Shown: in pieces, positions 21,126-31,238 of the stretch
How positions within the stretch are numbered: position 1 is the first letter of the stretch
Layout: every line of letters starts with the position of its first letter
Source of the DNA: Hydrogenimonas cancrithermarum
GTDB taxonomy: Bacteria > Campylobacterota > Campylobacteria > Campylobacterales > Hydrogenimonadaceae
Direction: 5' to 3'
DNA: 64,000 bases
Assembly: GCF_030296055.1 (NCBI RefSeq)
Contig: NZ_AP027370.1
Coordinates: forward strand, 558,001-622,000
Made by a program: the position numbers and the translations under genes
The notes under the pieces: generated by a model
Databases searched by the model: none
Told to the model about the DNA's origin: nothing
What the model saw: the letters and a program-made list of their open reading frames with translations, nothing else

Positions 21126-22157
21126 CTACCGAATTTTTCTGTAAAGTTCGTCGATATAGACCACATCGACCCCTTTCAGAATCGATCCGGAGCCGGCAAG
21201 CGCTTTGAGCGTAACGGCATGGGGGTGGCCGATCGCGATGGCATAACCGTGTGACCTGGCGATACGTACCGCTTTTTTGAGCTGACCGCGGATATAATCG
21301 ATATCGGGCCTGTTGTCGAGAAAGATATCGCGTGCGACATAGGGGTCTTTGTACTGCTTGCAAATTTTCGGCACGACGGTCTTTGGCGTGGTACGGCTGT
21401 CGATGAATACGAACCCGTATCGTTTCGCAATCGGATAGAAACGCTGCATCGAAGCCATATCGGAGGTGAATCTGCTTCCGGTGTGGTTGTTGATGAAGTG
21501 GGCGTTGGAAAACCAGCGGCGGAGCTTTCGGAGACGAAGTTCGATCTCCTCGCTGCTGCTTGCCGTCGTGAGCGTCTCATCTTCCGGACGGTTGTAATTC
21601 ATCGCTTCCATCGGCAGGTGGATCATGTAGTGGTCGAGTTTTGAAGCGATCCTCGACGTATCCGGATGCCGCTTCGAAGGAGGAAAGAGCGAAGGTGTGA
21701 TATGCCACGGCAATGCGCGGATCGCCCGGACTTGTGAAGCGAATGCGACGTCGTCGATAATGATCGCGAGTTTCGGACGCTTCAGTTCGACCTCTTCTTT
21801 CGCAGCCGGCTTGCCTCTCTTCTCGCTTCCGCCCGCCTGAAGATAATCTTTTATTTCCGAGAGTTCTTCACTTTTTGCGGCTTTGGTTTTCGGTTCGGCA
21901 CGTACCGTACGGAGCTTTTTCCGAAGAGCCTGCAGATCTTCACGATAGTGCGCCACTTCACTTTTGCAGGCTTTGGCGGCACTCTCTTTCCCCGTTTCAT
22001 AACCGATCCATCCGGCGATACCCATGAGAATGGAGACGATCAAAAAACCGGTCAGTCCAATAAGAAGGTAGGTGATGAAATGGTTGGATTGAGCGCTTTT
22101 TTTGCGTTTGGCAGAAGGGGATTTTCTTCGTTTCGTAGGCTGTTTACGTTTTGTCAT
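21126..22157 (-). CDS. Divergent polysaccharide deacetylase, membrane-anchored
   Basis: 343 residues. A basic N-terminus (MTKRKQPTKRRKSPSAKRKK) and one membrane helix (about 28-52) anchor it, followed by a coiled segment and then a divergent polysaccharide deacetylase domain from about residue 128 (KLAIIIDDVAFASQVRAI; HLPMEAMN; FINNHTGSRFTSD; FIDSRTTPK; IGHPHAVT). The domain has the NodB-like fold; its substrate is unknown. It is encoded between ilvC and the transporter, and a Campylobacter homologue sits in a similar place as I recall. Confidence 0.88.
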   Translation of the reverse strand: MTKRKQPTKRRKSPSAKRKKSAQSNHFITYLLIGLTGFLIVSILMGIAGWIGYETGKESAAKACKSEVAHYREDLQALRKKLRTVRAEPKTKAAKSEELSEIKDYLQAGGSEKRGKPAAKEEVELKRPKLAIIIDDVAFASQVRAIRALPWHITPSLFPPSKRHPDTSRIASKLDHYMIHLPMEAMNYNRPEDETLTTASSSEEIELRLRKLRRWFSNAHFINNHTGSRFTSDMASMQRFYPIAKRYGFVFIDSRTTPKTVVPKICKQYKDPYVARDIFLDNRPDIDYIRGQLKKAVRIARSHGYAIAIGHPHAVTLKALAGSGSILKGVDVVYIDELYRKIR

Positions 22158-22166
22158 CGCTGATAC

Positions 22167-22188
22167 TTCCGCACCCGAAAGTGCGGAA
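22167..22188 (-). other. Intercistronic hairpin after ilvC
   Basis: TTCCGCAC and GTGCGGAA pair perfectly over a 6-base loop between the ilvC stop and the deacetylase start. No T run follows, so it may be an mRNA-stabilising or partial attenuation structure rather than a full terminator. Confidence 0.5.
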
Positions 22189-22196
22189 ATGATACC

Positions 22197-23342
<1,146 letters not shown>

Positions 23343-23397
23343 TTAAGTATCCATTATGTACAATATTTGCAAATCATTCCACTGCCGGAGATCCTAC

Positions 23398-24210
23398 ATG
23401 GTTGAAAAGATCATAAAAAAAATCAAATCCCTTCCTCCTCTGCCCGAGAGTGTCGTCAAGGTACGCGAAATCTGCGACGACCCGGAAAAAAGCATCAAAG
23501 AGCTCGTTCCCATTATCAAAGAAGATCCGATGTTCACAGCCGATATTCTCAAAGCCGCCAATTCACCACTGTATGGATTCAGCCGGCAAATCACCTCGAT
23601 CGACCAGGCGATCGCACTTTTCGGAATGGGCACGATTCAGGGATTCGCCATTTCATACGCCATTAGAAACAGTGTCTCGATCGATCTCGCTCCCTATGGT
23701 GTCGACCAGAGCCACTTGATGAAAGTCTCCTCGATGCAAAACGCCCTGACGCTCGCATGGGGGAAACCCATGGTGCAGGCCCATCAGCAGGAGATGATGA
23801 CAATCTCTCTTCTCATGGAACTCGGCAAAGTGATCGCTTCGATCGTACTTTCCGAGGATGGCAGCTCCGAAGCTTTCCGAAAAGCGCTCCAGTCAGCAGA
23901 AACAGCGGAAGAGATCGCAAATGTCGAGAAAGAGTTTCTCAGCATCACGAGCGAATGGATCGCGGCACTGATGTTCAAGCATTGGCAGTTCAGCGAAATC
24001 ATGATCGAAATGATGCGCCATCTTCAAAACCCTGCGGAAGCGAATGAATCGATTCGAAAACAGACGGAAATCCTCCATGTCATAAAAGAAGCCGTTCCCT
24101 TTTTGCACCCCTTTTGCGAGACATGTCTTCAAAGTGCATACGAAAAGGCGGACCGCTTCGGTCTTGAAAGCCAAAACCTGCAGGAAGCCGTCGAGAAGAT
24201 CGAAAAATGA
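23398..24210 (+). CDS. HDOD-domain signalling protein
   Basis: 270 residues. The HDOD domain covers about residues 5-205 (KIKSLPPLPESVVKVREICD, KEDPMFTADILKAANSPLYG, ITSIDQAIALFGMGTIQGF). HDOD proteins lack the full HD metal-binding set and act in signalling rather than catalysis. I chose ATG 23398 with GGAG seven bases upstream. The gene overlaps rnr by 4 bases. A paralogue with the same start pattern is encoded at 62452-63270. A TACAAT -10-like sequence lies near 23358. Confidence 0.88.
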   Translation: MVEKIIKKIKSLPPLPESVVKVREICDDPEKSIKELVPIIKEDPMFTADILKAANSPLYGFSRQITSIDQAIALFGMGTIQGFAISYAIRNSVSIDLAPYGVDQSHLMKVSSMQNALTLAWGKPMVQAHQQEMMTISLLMELGKVIASIVLSEDGSSEAFRKALQSAETAEEIANVEKEFLSITSEWIAALMFKHWQFSEIMIEMMRHLQNPAEANESIRKQTEILHVIKEAVPFLHPFCETCLQSAYEKADRFGLESQNLQEAVEKIEK

Positions 24211-26171
24211 GAGCCTTTCTCACCCGTATCGCCAAAGGCGCCTACAGAACCGACATCGAGAAAGAGTATCTTCCGCTGCTCGAGGAGCTGATTCGCGAGC
24301 ACATCGTCAAAGAGTCCGACGGCATGGTGAAGCTCGACGCCAAATACCGCGCCGGCACACTCGATGTACTCTCTTCCGGGACCGCTTTTCTGGAACTCAT
24401 CGGAGCCAAAGGTAAAGACCTTCTGATCGAACCGAAAAACCTCCATGGCGCGAAGAACGGCGATTATGTCATCGTCCGCCGGCTCTTCGCGAAAGCGGGC
24501 CGCCCTTCGGCCAAAGTGGTCAAAGTGGTACAGCCCGCATTCGTCTACGCGATCGGCTATATCAAACGCACCGAATCGGGGCTGGAAGCTTTCGATGTCA
24601 AAACCGATCTGCCGATGGAGCTCAAAAGCCCGACCGACCAGCTCGATGAACACACTGTCTTCCAGGTCGACAACCGTACCTCGCAGATTACGCAGATTCT
24701 GGGCAGCCTGACAGATCCGAAAGTGGACGAAAAGATTTCGCTCGCCCTCTTCAACAAACAAGAGCTCTTCAGCAAAGAGGCGGAGATAGAGGCGCACAGC
24801 TGGGGCGACAGGGTCGACGCTTCGCTCTATCCCGATCGAACCGACCTGCGCCACCTGCCTTTCTGCACGATCGACCCCGTCGACGCCAAAGATTTCGATG
24901 ACGCGATCTACTGGGATGAAAAGAGCCACACCCTCTATGTCGCCATCGCGGATGTCAGCAGTTACGTCACACCCGACTGTGCCATCGACAAAGAGGCGAG
25001 AAGCCGGGGATTTTCTATCTATTTCCCCCACAAATCGATCCCGATGCTTCCGCGTACGCTGAGTGAAAACATATGTTCGCTAAAACCCGACGTCGACCGC
25101 CTCGCCTACGTCTGCCGCCTCGAACTCGACGCCGAGACGCTCGAAGTGAAAAAACACCACTTTTTCGAAGCGATTATCCGCTCCAGGCGGCGCTACAACT
25201 ACGACGAGATCGACGCCTACCTGCAAAGCGGGCTCGAAAGCGCACCCGAAAGTGACAAAGAGACCCTCTCCTTTATCTTTCCGCTCAAAACGGTGACCGA
25301 CCGGCTCCGGGCCGAGCGGCTCAAAAAGGGGTACGATTTTCTCTCCACCGAAGTGCGGATGGTGCTGGACGAAAACCACAATCTCGTCTCGACGCGTCTC
25401 GAGGCTTCCACCCCATCCCACGGCCTGATCGAAGATTGTATGCTTTTGGCCAACAAAGCCGCCGCCGAACATTTCGACTACGGAATTTTCCGTATCCATG
25501 AACCGGTGACGCCCGAGCGGATCGAAAAGCTGGTCGACGAGCTCGGCAAAATCGGCATCTACGTCGAAGAGAGTGAAAAGGATTTCCATGCACTCGTTTT
25601 GGCGCTTCAGAAAGAGGCGCGCGCCAAAGGGGTCGAACCCTACGTCGACCAGCTCATTATCCAGGCCCAGAAGAAGGCGAGTTACAGCGCCGAAAACGTC
25701 GGCCACTTCGGATTGGGATTCGAGCGTTACACCCACTTCACTTCGCCGATCCGGCGCTACTCCGACCTGACACTCCACCGCCTGCTCAAAGCGCTCTTTT
25801 CGAACGACGAGAAAAAAAAGGAGTACATTCTACGCAACATCGAGCCGCTCTGCATCAAAATCAGCGAGCTCGAGCGGGAAGCGACGCGGGTCGAGTGGGA
25901 TTTCATGGCGCGAAAATACGCCCGCTGGGCCGAAGCGCACAAAGATGCCACACTGCATGCCGTCGTCATCGAAGCGGGGCAGATACCGGCAGCGACGACC
26001 GACCGCGACATTCTCGGCATGCGTATCTTCTGTGACAAGAGCGATCTTATGCTTTTCGACCGCATCGAAGCGAAGGTGAACATCGTCCACATGGCGCAGG
26101 CGAAAATCTTCGTTCTGGTCGAATCGGCGAAACACCTTCTGGAAGAACAGACGCAGGAAGAGAATGTATAA
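24207..26171 (+). CDS. rnr: Ribonuclease R
   Basis: 654 residues, shorter than E. coli RNase R. The RNB catalytic domain begins near residue 210 and shows FCTIDPVDAKDFDDAIYW with the clustered aspartates that bind magnesium, then YFPHKSIPMLPRTLSENICSL and HFTSPIRRYSDLTLHR. A cold-shock-like region precedes it and a weak S1-like region follows. It degrades structured RNA 3' to 5'. It overlaps the HDOD gene by 4 bases and holA by 8 bases; rnr-holA-rpsF-ssb-rpsR is the order that I recall from Helicobacter. Confidence 0.93.
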   Translation: MRAFLTRIAKGAYRTDIEKEYLPLLEELIREHIVKESDGMVKLDAKYRAGTLDVLSSGTAFLELIGAKGKDLLIEPKNLHGAKNGDYVIVRRLFAKAGRPSAKVVKVVQPAFVYAIGYIKRTESGLEAFDVKTDLPMELKSPTDQLDEHTVFQVDNRTSQITQILGSLTDPKVDEKISLALFNKQELFSKEAEIEAHSWGDRVDASLYPDRTDLRHLPFCTIDPVDAKDFDDAIYWDEKSHTLYVAIADVSSYVTPDCAIDKEARSRGFSIYFPHKSIPMLPRTLSENICSLKPDVDRLAYVCRLELDAETLEVKKHHFFEAIIRSRRRYNYDEIDAYLQSGLESAPESDKETLSFIFPLKTVTDRLRAERLKKGYDFLSTEVRMVLDENHNLVSTRLEASTPSHGLIEDCMLLANKAAAEHFDYGIFRIHEPVTPERIEKLVDELGKIGIYVEESEKDFHALVLALQKEARAKGVEPYVDQLIIQAQKKASYSAENVGHFGLGFERYTHFTSPIRRYSDLTLHRLLKALFSNDEKKKEYILRNIEPLCIKISELEREATRVEWDFMARKYARWAEAHKDATLHAVVIEAGQIPAATTDRDILGMRIFCDKSDLMLFDRIEAKVNIVHMAQAKIFVLVESAKHLLEEQTQEENV

Positions 26172-27144
26172 AAGAGAGTTCGACCAGCTGCTTTCAAGCG
26201 GTGACATGCCGAAATCGGTGATGCTTTACGGAGACAATGACTACTACATCGACACTACCGCCGAGCGGCTCATCGCCATGAGCGGCGGACGGGAATCAAT
26301 GCTGAAGCTCTACTACGACGAATACGACTTCGTGAATGCGAAGAACTATCTGGGGCAGAGTTCACTCTTTGGCGACATCAACCTGCTTTATGTCAAAAGC
26401 GACAAAAAGATCCCGAAAAAAGAGCTGACACAGCTTGTCGACCTGGCCTTTCGCAACCAAAACAACTTTTTCATCTACGCCTATACCGGCAGCGACTTCA
26501 AAACGATGACCTCCGCCTTTTCGAAAAAGATGAATGCCGAACATGTCCGTTTTTTCCCGCCAAGCCTGGGCGAAGCCGTCGCCGTCGTCCAACAACAGGC
26601 CCGGCAGCTCGGTCTTCAGATGGACCGTTACGCCATGGAACACCTTCTGGTCGCACTCAACCTCAATCTCTCGATGGCTGTCAACGAACTGCAGAAGCTG
26701 GCGATTCTGGAGGGTCCCATCGGCGCAAAAGAGATCGACGAACACATCTTCTCCTTGGCACCCATGGCGATGGAGACGTTCCTATTCTCCCTCTTTTCGA
26801 GAAAACCGCTGACCGAGGTGATCAGCCAGATGCACCAGCTTGGCGAAGACGAGTTCGCGGTCCTTCGTGCCATCCAGTATTTCGTCAGCCAGCTCTTTTT
26901 GTACCACACCTACATCAAACTCCACGGCGCACCCGACGCGAAGGCGATTCTGGGGTACAACCCACCCAGGCAACTCGTGGAGCAGCATGCACGACTCGCC
27001 GTCAAGATCCCACTACATCTTTTCGAGAAGATCTTCGACACACTGGCGGAAGGGGAACTCGCCATCAAGGCCGCAGGTGGTTTGAGTCAGAAAGAGACCA
27101 TTTTGTTCGGAATCTTAATAAAAATTAAATCTTTCTTAGGGTAA
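26164..27144 (+). CDS. holA: DNA polymerase III delta subunit
   Basis: 326 residues, normal for delta, which opens the beta clamp during loading. Features: MLYGDNDYYIDTTAERL near the N-terminus, the EALLV-like helix region, and a C-terminal clamp-loader collar. Identification rests on the overall fold pattern, length and its place between rnr and rpsF. It overlaps rnr by 8 bases. Its stop codon coincides with the probable -10 box of rpsF. Confidence 0.88.
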   Translation: MYKREFDQLLSSGDMPKSVMLYGDNDYYIDTTAERLIAMSGGRESMLKLYYDEYDFVNAKNYLGQSSLFGDINLLYVKSDKKIPKKELTQLVDLAFRNQNNFFIYAYTGSDFKTMTSAFSKKMNAEHVRFFPPSLGEAVAVVQQQARQLGLQMDRYAMEHLLVALNLNLSMAVNELQKLAILEGPIGAKEIDEHIFSLAPMAMETFLFSLFSRKPLTEVISQMHQLGEDEFAVLRAIQYFVSQLFLYHTYIKLHGAPDAKAILGYNPPRQLVEQHARLAVKIPLHLFEKIFDTLAEGELAIKAAGGLSQKETILFGILIKIKSFLG

Positions 27145-27151
27145 AATCGCG
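27136..27151 (+). promoter_or_regulatory. Promoter of rpsF-ssb-rpsR (-10 box TAAAAT)
   Basis: TTAGGGTAAAATCGCG at the end of holA contains the -10 box TAAAAT (27142-27147). The same 16 bases occur upstream of recR on the other strand, and a close version precedes dnaJ. It would give a leader of about 75 bases before rpsF. Confidence 0.6.
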
Positions 27152-27154
27152 ATG

Positions 27155-27228
27155 CTCTTTGCTCTTTCTTCTTGCAACCAGGCAAGAGGAGAAAACCAAG
27201 AGGGCTAATACCACAAGGAGAACACCTA
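27155..27228 (+). other. rpsF leader region with small hairpin
   Basis: The presumed untranslated leader of rpsF contains CTTGC-AACCAG-GCAAG, a 5-bp hairpin, and then a purine-rich stretch before the AAGGAG ribosome binding site. Many bacteria have an S6:S18-binding RNA motif here; I cannot confirm its conserved core by eye. Confidence 0.35.
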
Positions 27229-27627
27229 ATGACACGACATTACGAGACACTCTTCGTCGTCAAGCCGACGCTGACCGAAGAAGAGATCAAAGCACAAATC
27301 GACAACGTCAAGTCGATTCTGGAGAAAAACGGTGCCGAAATCGCGGCTACATTCGACTGGGGCATGCGCAAGCTCGCCTACGAAATCGAAAAAAATCCGC
27401 GTGGATACTACTATGTGATCTACTATACCGCTCCGAGCGCACTTATCAAAGAACTTGAAAGAAACTTCCGTTACAACGAAGATATCATTCGCTATATGAA
27501 TGTCAAATACGAAAACAAAAAAGAGATCAATGCATGGCAGAACCTCGTCAACAAAGCGGGCGCTGCAAGTGCGAAAAAAGAGGAAGCTGCTGCAAAAGCG
27601 GCGGAAACCGCAGGCGAGTCTGCATAA
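27229..27627 (+). CDS. rpsF: 30S ribosomal protein S6
   Basis: 132 residues. MTRHYETLFVVKPTLTEEEI is the classic S6 start, and the core ends near residue 100; an alanine/glutamate-rich tail follows (AGAASAKKEEAAAKAAETAG). I chose ATG 27229, seven bases after AAGGAG, over an upstream in-frame ATG. S6 binds 16S rRNA with S18, which is encoded two genes downstream. Confidence 0.97.
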   Translation: MTRHYETLFVVKPTLTEEEIKAQIDNVKSILEKNGAEIAATFDWGMRKLAYEIEKNPRGYYYVIYYTAPSALIKELERNFRYNEDIIRYMNVKYENKKEINAWQNLVNKAGAASAKKEEAAAKAAETAGESA

Positions 27628-27646
27628 CACTATTTAAGGCCATTCG

Positions 27647-28156
27647 ATGTTCAACAAGGTAATCCTGATCGGAAATCTGACACGTGATGTGGAGCTGCGC
27701 TACCTGCCAAGCGGCCAGGCGCTCGCAAAATGCGGTATCGCCACCAACCGCCGTTTCAAAGACGCCAGCGGCATGCAAAAAGATGAGACGATGTTCATCG
27801 ACTTCACCGTGTGGGGCCGGTCGGCGGAGGTTGCCAACCAGTACCTCAAAAAAGGAAGCCGCGTTCTTCTTGAAGGGCGTTTGACGCTCGAACAATGGAC
27901 CGATCAGAGCGGACAGAAGCGAAGCCGCCACTCCATCACCGTCGAGAACCTGAAAATGCTCGACCGAAAAGGCGACAACGAAGGATACGGCCAGCAGCCA
28001 CCAGCACAAGGCGGGTACAGCGAACCGACGGCACCGAGCTACAATCAGCAACAGCCGAGCCACTCCGCACCTGCACAGCCACAACAGCCGACTCAGCAGC
28101 AACCCGTTCAGGAACTGCCCAGCATCGACATCGATGAAGACGATATACCATTTTAA
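27647..28156 (+). CDS. ssb: Single-stranded DNA-binding protein
   Basis: 169 residues. The OB fold (1-110) has MFNKVILIGNLTRDVELRYL and WGRSAEVANQYLKKGSRVLLEGRL; a glutamine/proline-rich linker follows, and the acidic tip ends DIDEDDIPF, the peptide that recruits other replication and repair proteins. It sits between rpsF and rpsR as in many bacteria. Confidence 0.97.
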   Translation: MFNKVILIGNLTRDVELRYLPSGQALAKCGIATNRRFKDASGMQKDETMFIDFTVWGRSAEVANQYLKKGSRVLLEGRLTLEQWTDQSGQKRSRHSITVENLKMLDRKGDNEGYGQQPPAQGGYSEPTAPSYNQQQPSHSAPAQPQQPTQQQPVQELPSIDIDEDDIPF

Positions 28157-28187
28157 TTAAAGACGATACCAGAAAAGGAAAAACACT

Positions 28188-28451
28188 ATGGCAGAAAGAA
28201 GAAAATATTCAAAACGTTACTGCAAATATTGCGAAGCGAAAGTCGAGTTCATCGACTACAAAGATGTCAACAGCATCAAAGCCTCACTCTCCGAGCGCTA
28301 TAAAATCATGCCGCGCCGTTTGACAGGCAACTGCAAACGCCACCAGGAGATGGTTGAAAAAGCGATCAAACGTGCCCGTGCCGCGGCACTCGTACCGTAC
28401 GTCGTCGACCACAAGCGCGTCATCCCGAACCCGTTCGAAGAGATCAAGTAA
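28188..28451 (+). CDS. rpsR: 30S ribosomal protein S18, zinc-binding (C+) form
   Basis: 87 residues with [21 protein letters not shown], the S18 core. It keeps the possible zinc ligands Cys-x2-Cys (YCKYCEAK) and Cys-x2-His (NCKRH), i.e. the C+ form. It is the last gene of the rpsF-ssb-rpsR operon; its last 8 bases overlap the convergent endonuclease V gene. Confidence 0.97.
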   Translation: MAERRKYSKRYCKYCEAKVEFIDYKDVNSIKASLSERYKIMPRRLTGNCKRHQEMVEKAIKRARAAALVPYVVDHKRVIPNPFEEIK

Positions 28452-28992
28452 CCTGGTTGCCGCCTTTTTCCGGCGGCAACGACTTCCCCTCCCCGCATTC
28501 ATACCTGCTCAATCTATCGACATATCTCAATATATCCGGAATCCTATAGGGTCCATGCATCTTCCCGATCGCCTCTTTTGCCTCTTCGATTTCGATGCCG
28601 GCTGCGGTGATGTACAATGGACGTCTGCTTCCGCCCCGGTAGAGTTCATGGAGTGAAGAGATCTTTCCAAACCTGCTTTTGGCTACGCCTATGACCGGTA
28701 CTCTCTGCTCGAAATATTCGTAAAGCGCGTACCCGAAGCCCGCCCTTCCGTTTTCATCGAGCGTAACGTAGCCGTCTACGATGAGAAGTTCGGGTTCAAG
28801 ACGGTATCTTTCGATGAGATGTACGACCGCAGGCAGCTCGCGTCTGTAAAACTCTCCCGGAATATAGTTGCAAGCTATATCGGAACGATCCGTATACTCG
28901 ATGCGCGGGGAACGCGCTTCGAACGACGAAAACCCCACTGCCGCGGAGAAGGCTTCGCCTCCCCTGTAACAGACATCCAATGCGAAGATCAC
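28444..28992 (-). CDS. nfi: Endonuclease V family protein
   Basis: 182 residues, shorter than E. coli EndoV (about 220). The three acidic catalytic positions appear conserved: Asp5 in ALDVCYRGG, the Glu in [14 protein letters not shown], and the Asp in [29 protein letters not shown] is also typical. The usual DGHG motif is replaced by [10 protein letters not shown]. Family members cut next to deoxyinosine in DNA or inosine in RNA. It overlaps the methyltransferase gene by 4 bases and its 3' end doubles as the rpsR hairpin. Confidence 0.82.
   Translation of the reverse strand: MIFALDVCYRGGEAFSAAVGFSSFEARSPRIEYTDRSDIACNYIPGEFYRRELPAVVHLIERYRLEPELLIVDGYVTLDENGRAGFGYALYEYFEQRVPVIGVAKSRFGKISSLHELYRGGSRRPLYITAAGIEIEEAKEAIGKMHGPYRIPDILRYVDRLSRYECGEGKSLPPEKGGNQVT
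28456..28480 (+). terminator. Hairpin at the end of rpsF-ssb-rpsR, inside the endonuclease V gene
   Basis: GTTGCCGCC and GGCGGCAAC form a perfect 9-bp stem with a T-rich loop, five bases after the rpsR stop. No T run follows the stem, so its strength as an intrinsic terminator is uncertain. It encodes the C-terminal residues of the convergent gene. Confidence 0.6.
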
Positions 28993-29687
28993 GGAGTCTT
29001 TCTGAAAACCAAAATCTCTTTGTCCGCTTCGTCGCCATACATCTGCAACGGATAACTCTGGATCAGTTCGAGGCCGCTCATCCCGGCAATCGTATCAGGC
29101 GTATGGTAGTATTGAACAATCGTATCGGTTTCGCGCAGAAAACAACCGTTTCGAGATTTTTCAAAATAGTCTATTCTCGTTTTCAGAAGTCCCCCTTCGA
29201 ATACGGAATCGAGTGAGAGATGATACGCGTCGTCCGACCTGACGAGCGATCCCTGCGCCACCTCTTCGAAACCGTAGAGGGTATTGATATCGGCGACAAA
29301 TATACCGCCTGGCTTCAGCACATTGCCGACACACGCCATGAAACGCTTCAGCTCCCCTTCCGGAAGGTAGTTCAGCACATCGAAAATCGCCGTGGCGGCA
29401 TCGAAACTCTCTTTAACGTCACACACATCGAGCGCCTCGGCATCGATACCGAGAGCCCTTGCCTGCTCCACCATTCTCTCGCTCAAATCGACACCAAGCG
29501 CCTTTTCGAGGCCAAGCTCGCTTTGCGCTTTTTTTAAAAATTTCCCGCTTCCGCATCCGATATCGATGAGTGTATCGGGCTGCCAGCTTTTCAACAGACC
29601 GATATAGAAGTCATACAGTGCCTCGACCGCCTCTTCAAAGCCCAGAAGCGGCTCTATTTTCGCGTAAAGCTCAAGCCCCACACACAA
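28989..29687 (-). CDS. Class I SAM-dependent methyltransferase
   Basis: 232 residues. The SAM-binding loop DIGCGSGKFLKKA lies near residue 42, followed by GVDLSERMVEQARALGI and FDVLNYLPEGELKRF, a standard class I methyltransferase. The substrate is unknown. The start overlaps hisG by 17 bases; a slightly later start is possible. It lies between hisG and endonuclease V in a tightly overlapped operon. Confidence 0.88.
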   Translation of the reverse strand: MCVGLELYAKIEPLLGFEEAVEALYDFYIGLLKSWQPDTLIDIGCGSGKFLKKAQSELGLEKALGVDLSERMVEQARALGIDAEALDVCDVKESFDAATAIFDVLNYLPEGELKRFMACVGNVLKPGGIFVADINTLYGFEEVAQGSLVRSDDAYHLSLDSVFEGGLLKTRIDYFEKSRNGCFLRETDTIVQYYHTPDTIAGMSGLELIQSYPLQMYGDEADKEILVFRKTP

Positions 29688-30288
29688 CCTTTTCCATCTG
29701 CGTATAGAGATCCATTATTTCGCTTTTTTTTGCGAGGAAGCTGTGTTTGTTGGCGATCAGATGCGCACTCGATTCCATAATCGTCTCGGCTACCTTCAAG
29801 CCGTTCTCCTTCATCGTCGTTCCTGTCTCAACAATATCGACAATCGCATCGGCCAGACCGACGAGCGGTGCAAGCTCGATGGATCCATAGAGTTTGATCA
29901 CCTCGACGCCCATCGCTTTTTTACTGAAGTAGTTGCGGGTGATGTTGACCATTTTGGATGCCACTTTCATCTGTGGTTTGCTCCAATCCAGCTCATCTTC
30001 GTTTCTGATACCCACGGCCACTTTGCATCTTCCGATACCGAGATCGAGAAGACGCACGACATCGAGCCCCTGCTCTTCTATCACATCGAGCCCGACAACG
30101 CCGATATCGGCCGCCTGGTGGGCCACATAGGTCGGTACATCCTGGTTTCGTACGAGCAGGAATCGAAACGCTCCCATCTCCAGGATAAGTTTGCGTGACT
30201 CGAATTTGAACGCATTTCCGAAAATCGTCTCGAAAATATCAAGCGTCTCCTCGGCAATCCGCCCTTTCGGCAGTGCAATGGTCAACAT
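29671..30288 (-). CDS. hisG: ATP phosphoribosyltransferase, short form
   Basis: 205 residues, the short HisG that works with the regulatory subunit HisZ (not in this window). The start MLTIALPKGRIAEETLDIFE and the ADAIVDIVETGTTMKENGL motif are diagnostic. It catalyses the first step of histidine synthesis. It overlaps coaX by 7 bases. Confidence 0.95.
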   Translation of the reverse strand: MLTIALPKGRIAEETLDIFETIFGNAFKFESRKLILEMGAFRFLLVRNQDVPTYVAHQAADIGVVGLDVIEEQGLDVVRLLDLGIGRCKVAVGIRNEDELDWSKPQMKVASKMVNITRNYFSKKAMGVEVIKLYGSIELAPLVGLADAIVDIVETGTTMKENGLKVAETIMESSAHLIANKHSFLAKKSEIMDLYTQMEKVVCGA

Positions 30289-30905
30289 TCTTCTTCCTTT
30301 AGCATCAGTTTCATTCCTTTAAATATAACGGTCTCGTCGATCTCCGCCTCCGGTAGAAGGGGGGCGACGATCGGTGCATCACCACCCGTTACGACGATAC
30401 GCTTTCCTTTGGCAAACCGCTCTGTCACTCTTTTTATCGGTGCCAGAATCGCGAAGCTGATCGCATCACGCGTCTTCATCGGAAGCTTTTCCAAGTCGAC
30501 GTGCGGATTGAGATCGAACATCAGTTTCGGTGAAACCGCACGGTAGGCATCGAGCATGGCACGGATCCCCGGCCATATCCAGCCACCCAGATGGCGGCCC
30601 TCTTCCATCACATCGACGGTGACGGCACTTCCCGCATCGATGACCACTCCGTCCCATATGCCGAGGCACGCCGCCTCCCGATCGACTCCAAGCCCACGAT
30701 ACTGCGTATTCAGCAGATGCCGGCCGGAAAGATCGATCCATCGGGGTGCCGAAGCTTCGATCGTCCTTCTGACTTCGTCGTTGACGCAGATAAAAAAGAG
30801 CGCTTTCTCTTTATATCTCTCTATTCCCTCCGCGTGGGAAAGATGGAATATCTTTCCATTGTCGAAAAAGTGCATCCGGCTGTTGCCGACGTCACATAGT
30901 GTCAT
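30282..30905 (-). CDS. coaX: Type III pantothenate kinase
   Basis: 207 residues, slightly short for CoaX. ATG 30905 gives the expected MTLCDVGNSRMHFF start (DxGN phosphate motif); later come GVVIDAGSAVTVDVMEEGRHLGGWIWPG and VVTGGDAPIV, both typical. It phosphorylates pantothenate in coenzyme A synthesis. It overlaps the upstream hypothetical gene by 4 bases and hisG by 7. Confidence 0.92.
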   Translation of the reverse strand: MTLCDVGNSRMHFFDNGKIFHLSHAEGIERYKEKALFFICVNDEVRRTIEASAPRWIDLSGRHLLNTQYRGLGVDREAACLGIWDGVVIDAGSAVTVDVMEEGRHLGGWIWPGIRAMLDAYRAVSPKLMFDLNPHVDLEKLPMKTRDAISFAILAPIKRVTERFAKGKRIVVTGGDAPIVAPLLPEAEIDETVIFKGMKLMLKEEEC

Positions 30906-31234
30906 ACGGCAATGACCTTCCACCCTTCCGACTCGAGCAGTGCCTTCGCTTTGGAACATAGCGGTGCCCGTATCAAAACGATGTTCTGCAAAATTTTATA
31001 ACCATAATGGTTTTCGATCCTGCTCTTGAGGTCGAACCACTCGCGCACCTCTTTTTGCAATACCCTGCTCTTTTTGTCGACCACAAAGACGAGAACATAC
31101 CTGTTTTTCAGATCGATACCGTGATAGACCTCCATCCGTTTGCGGCTTCCTATCGTCTTCAGAGCAAACGGCTCGAACCGTTTGAAAAGATACCCTCTCG
31201 CCTGTAACGGCTCCAGAACCGATTTCATCGTCAT
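30902..31234 (-). CDS. Conserved hypothetical protein upstream of coaX
   Basis: 110 residues from ATG 31234 (MTMKSVLEPLQARGYLFK); ATG 31228 is an equal alternative and the ribosome binding site is weak. The protein is soluble, mixed alpha/beta and basic, with no motif that I recognise (YHGIDLKNRYVLVFVVDKKS; VREWFDLKSRIENHYGYKI). Its position in a chain of overlapping genes supports that it is real. A nuclease-like fold is conceivable but unsupported. Confidence 0.7.
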   Translation of the reverse strand: MTMKSVLEPLQARGYLFKRFEPFALKTIGSRKRMEVYHGIDLKNRYVLVFVVDKKSRVLQKEVREWFDLKSRIENHYGYKILQNIVLIRAPLCSKAKALLESEGWKVIAV

Positions 31235-31238
31235 GCCG

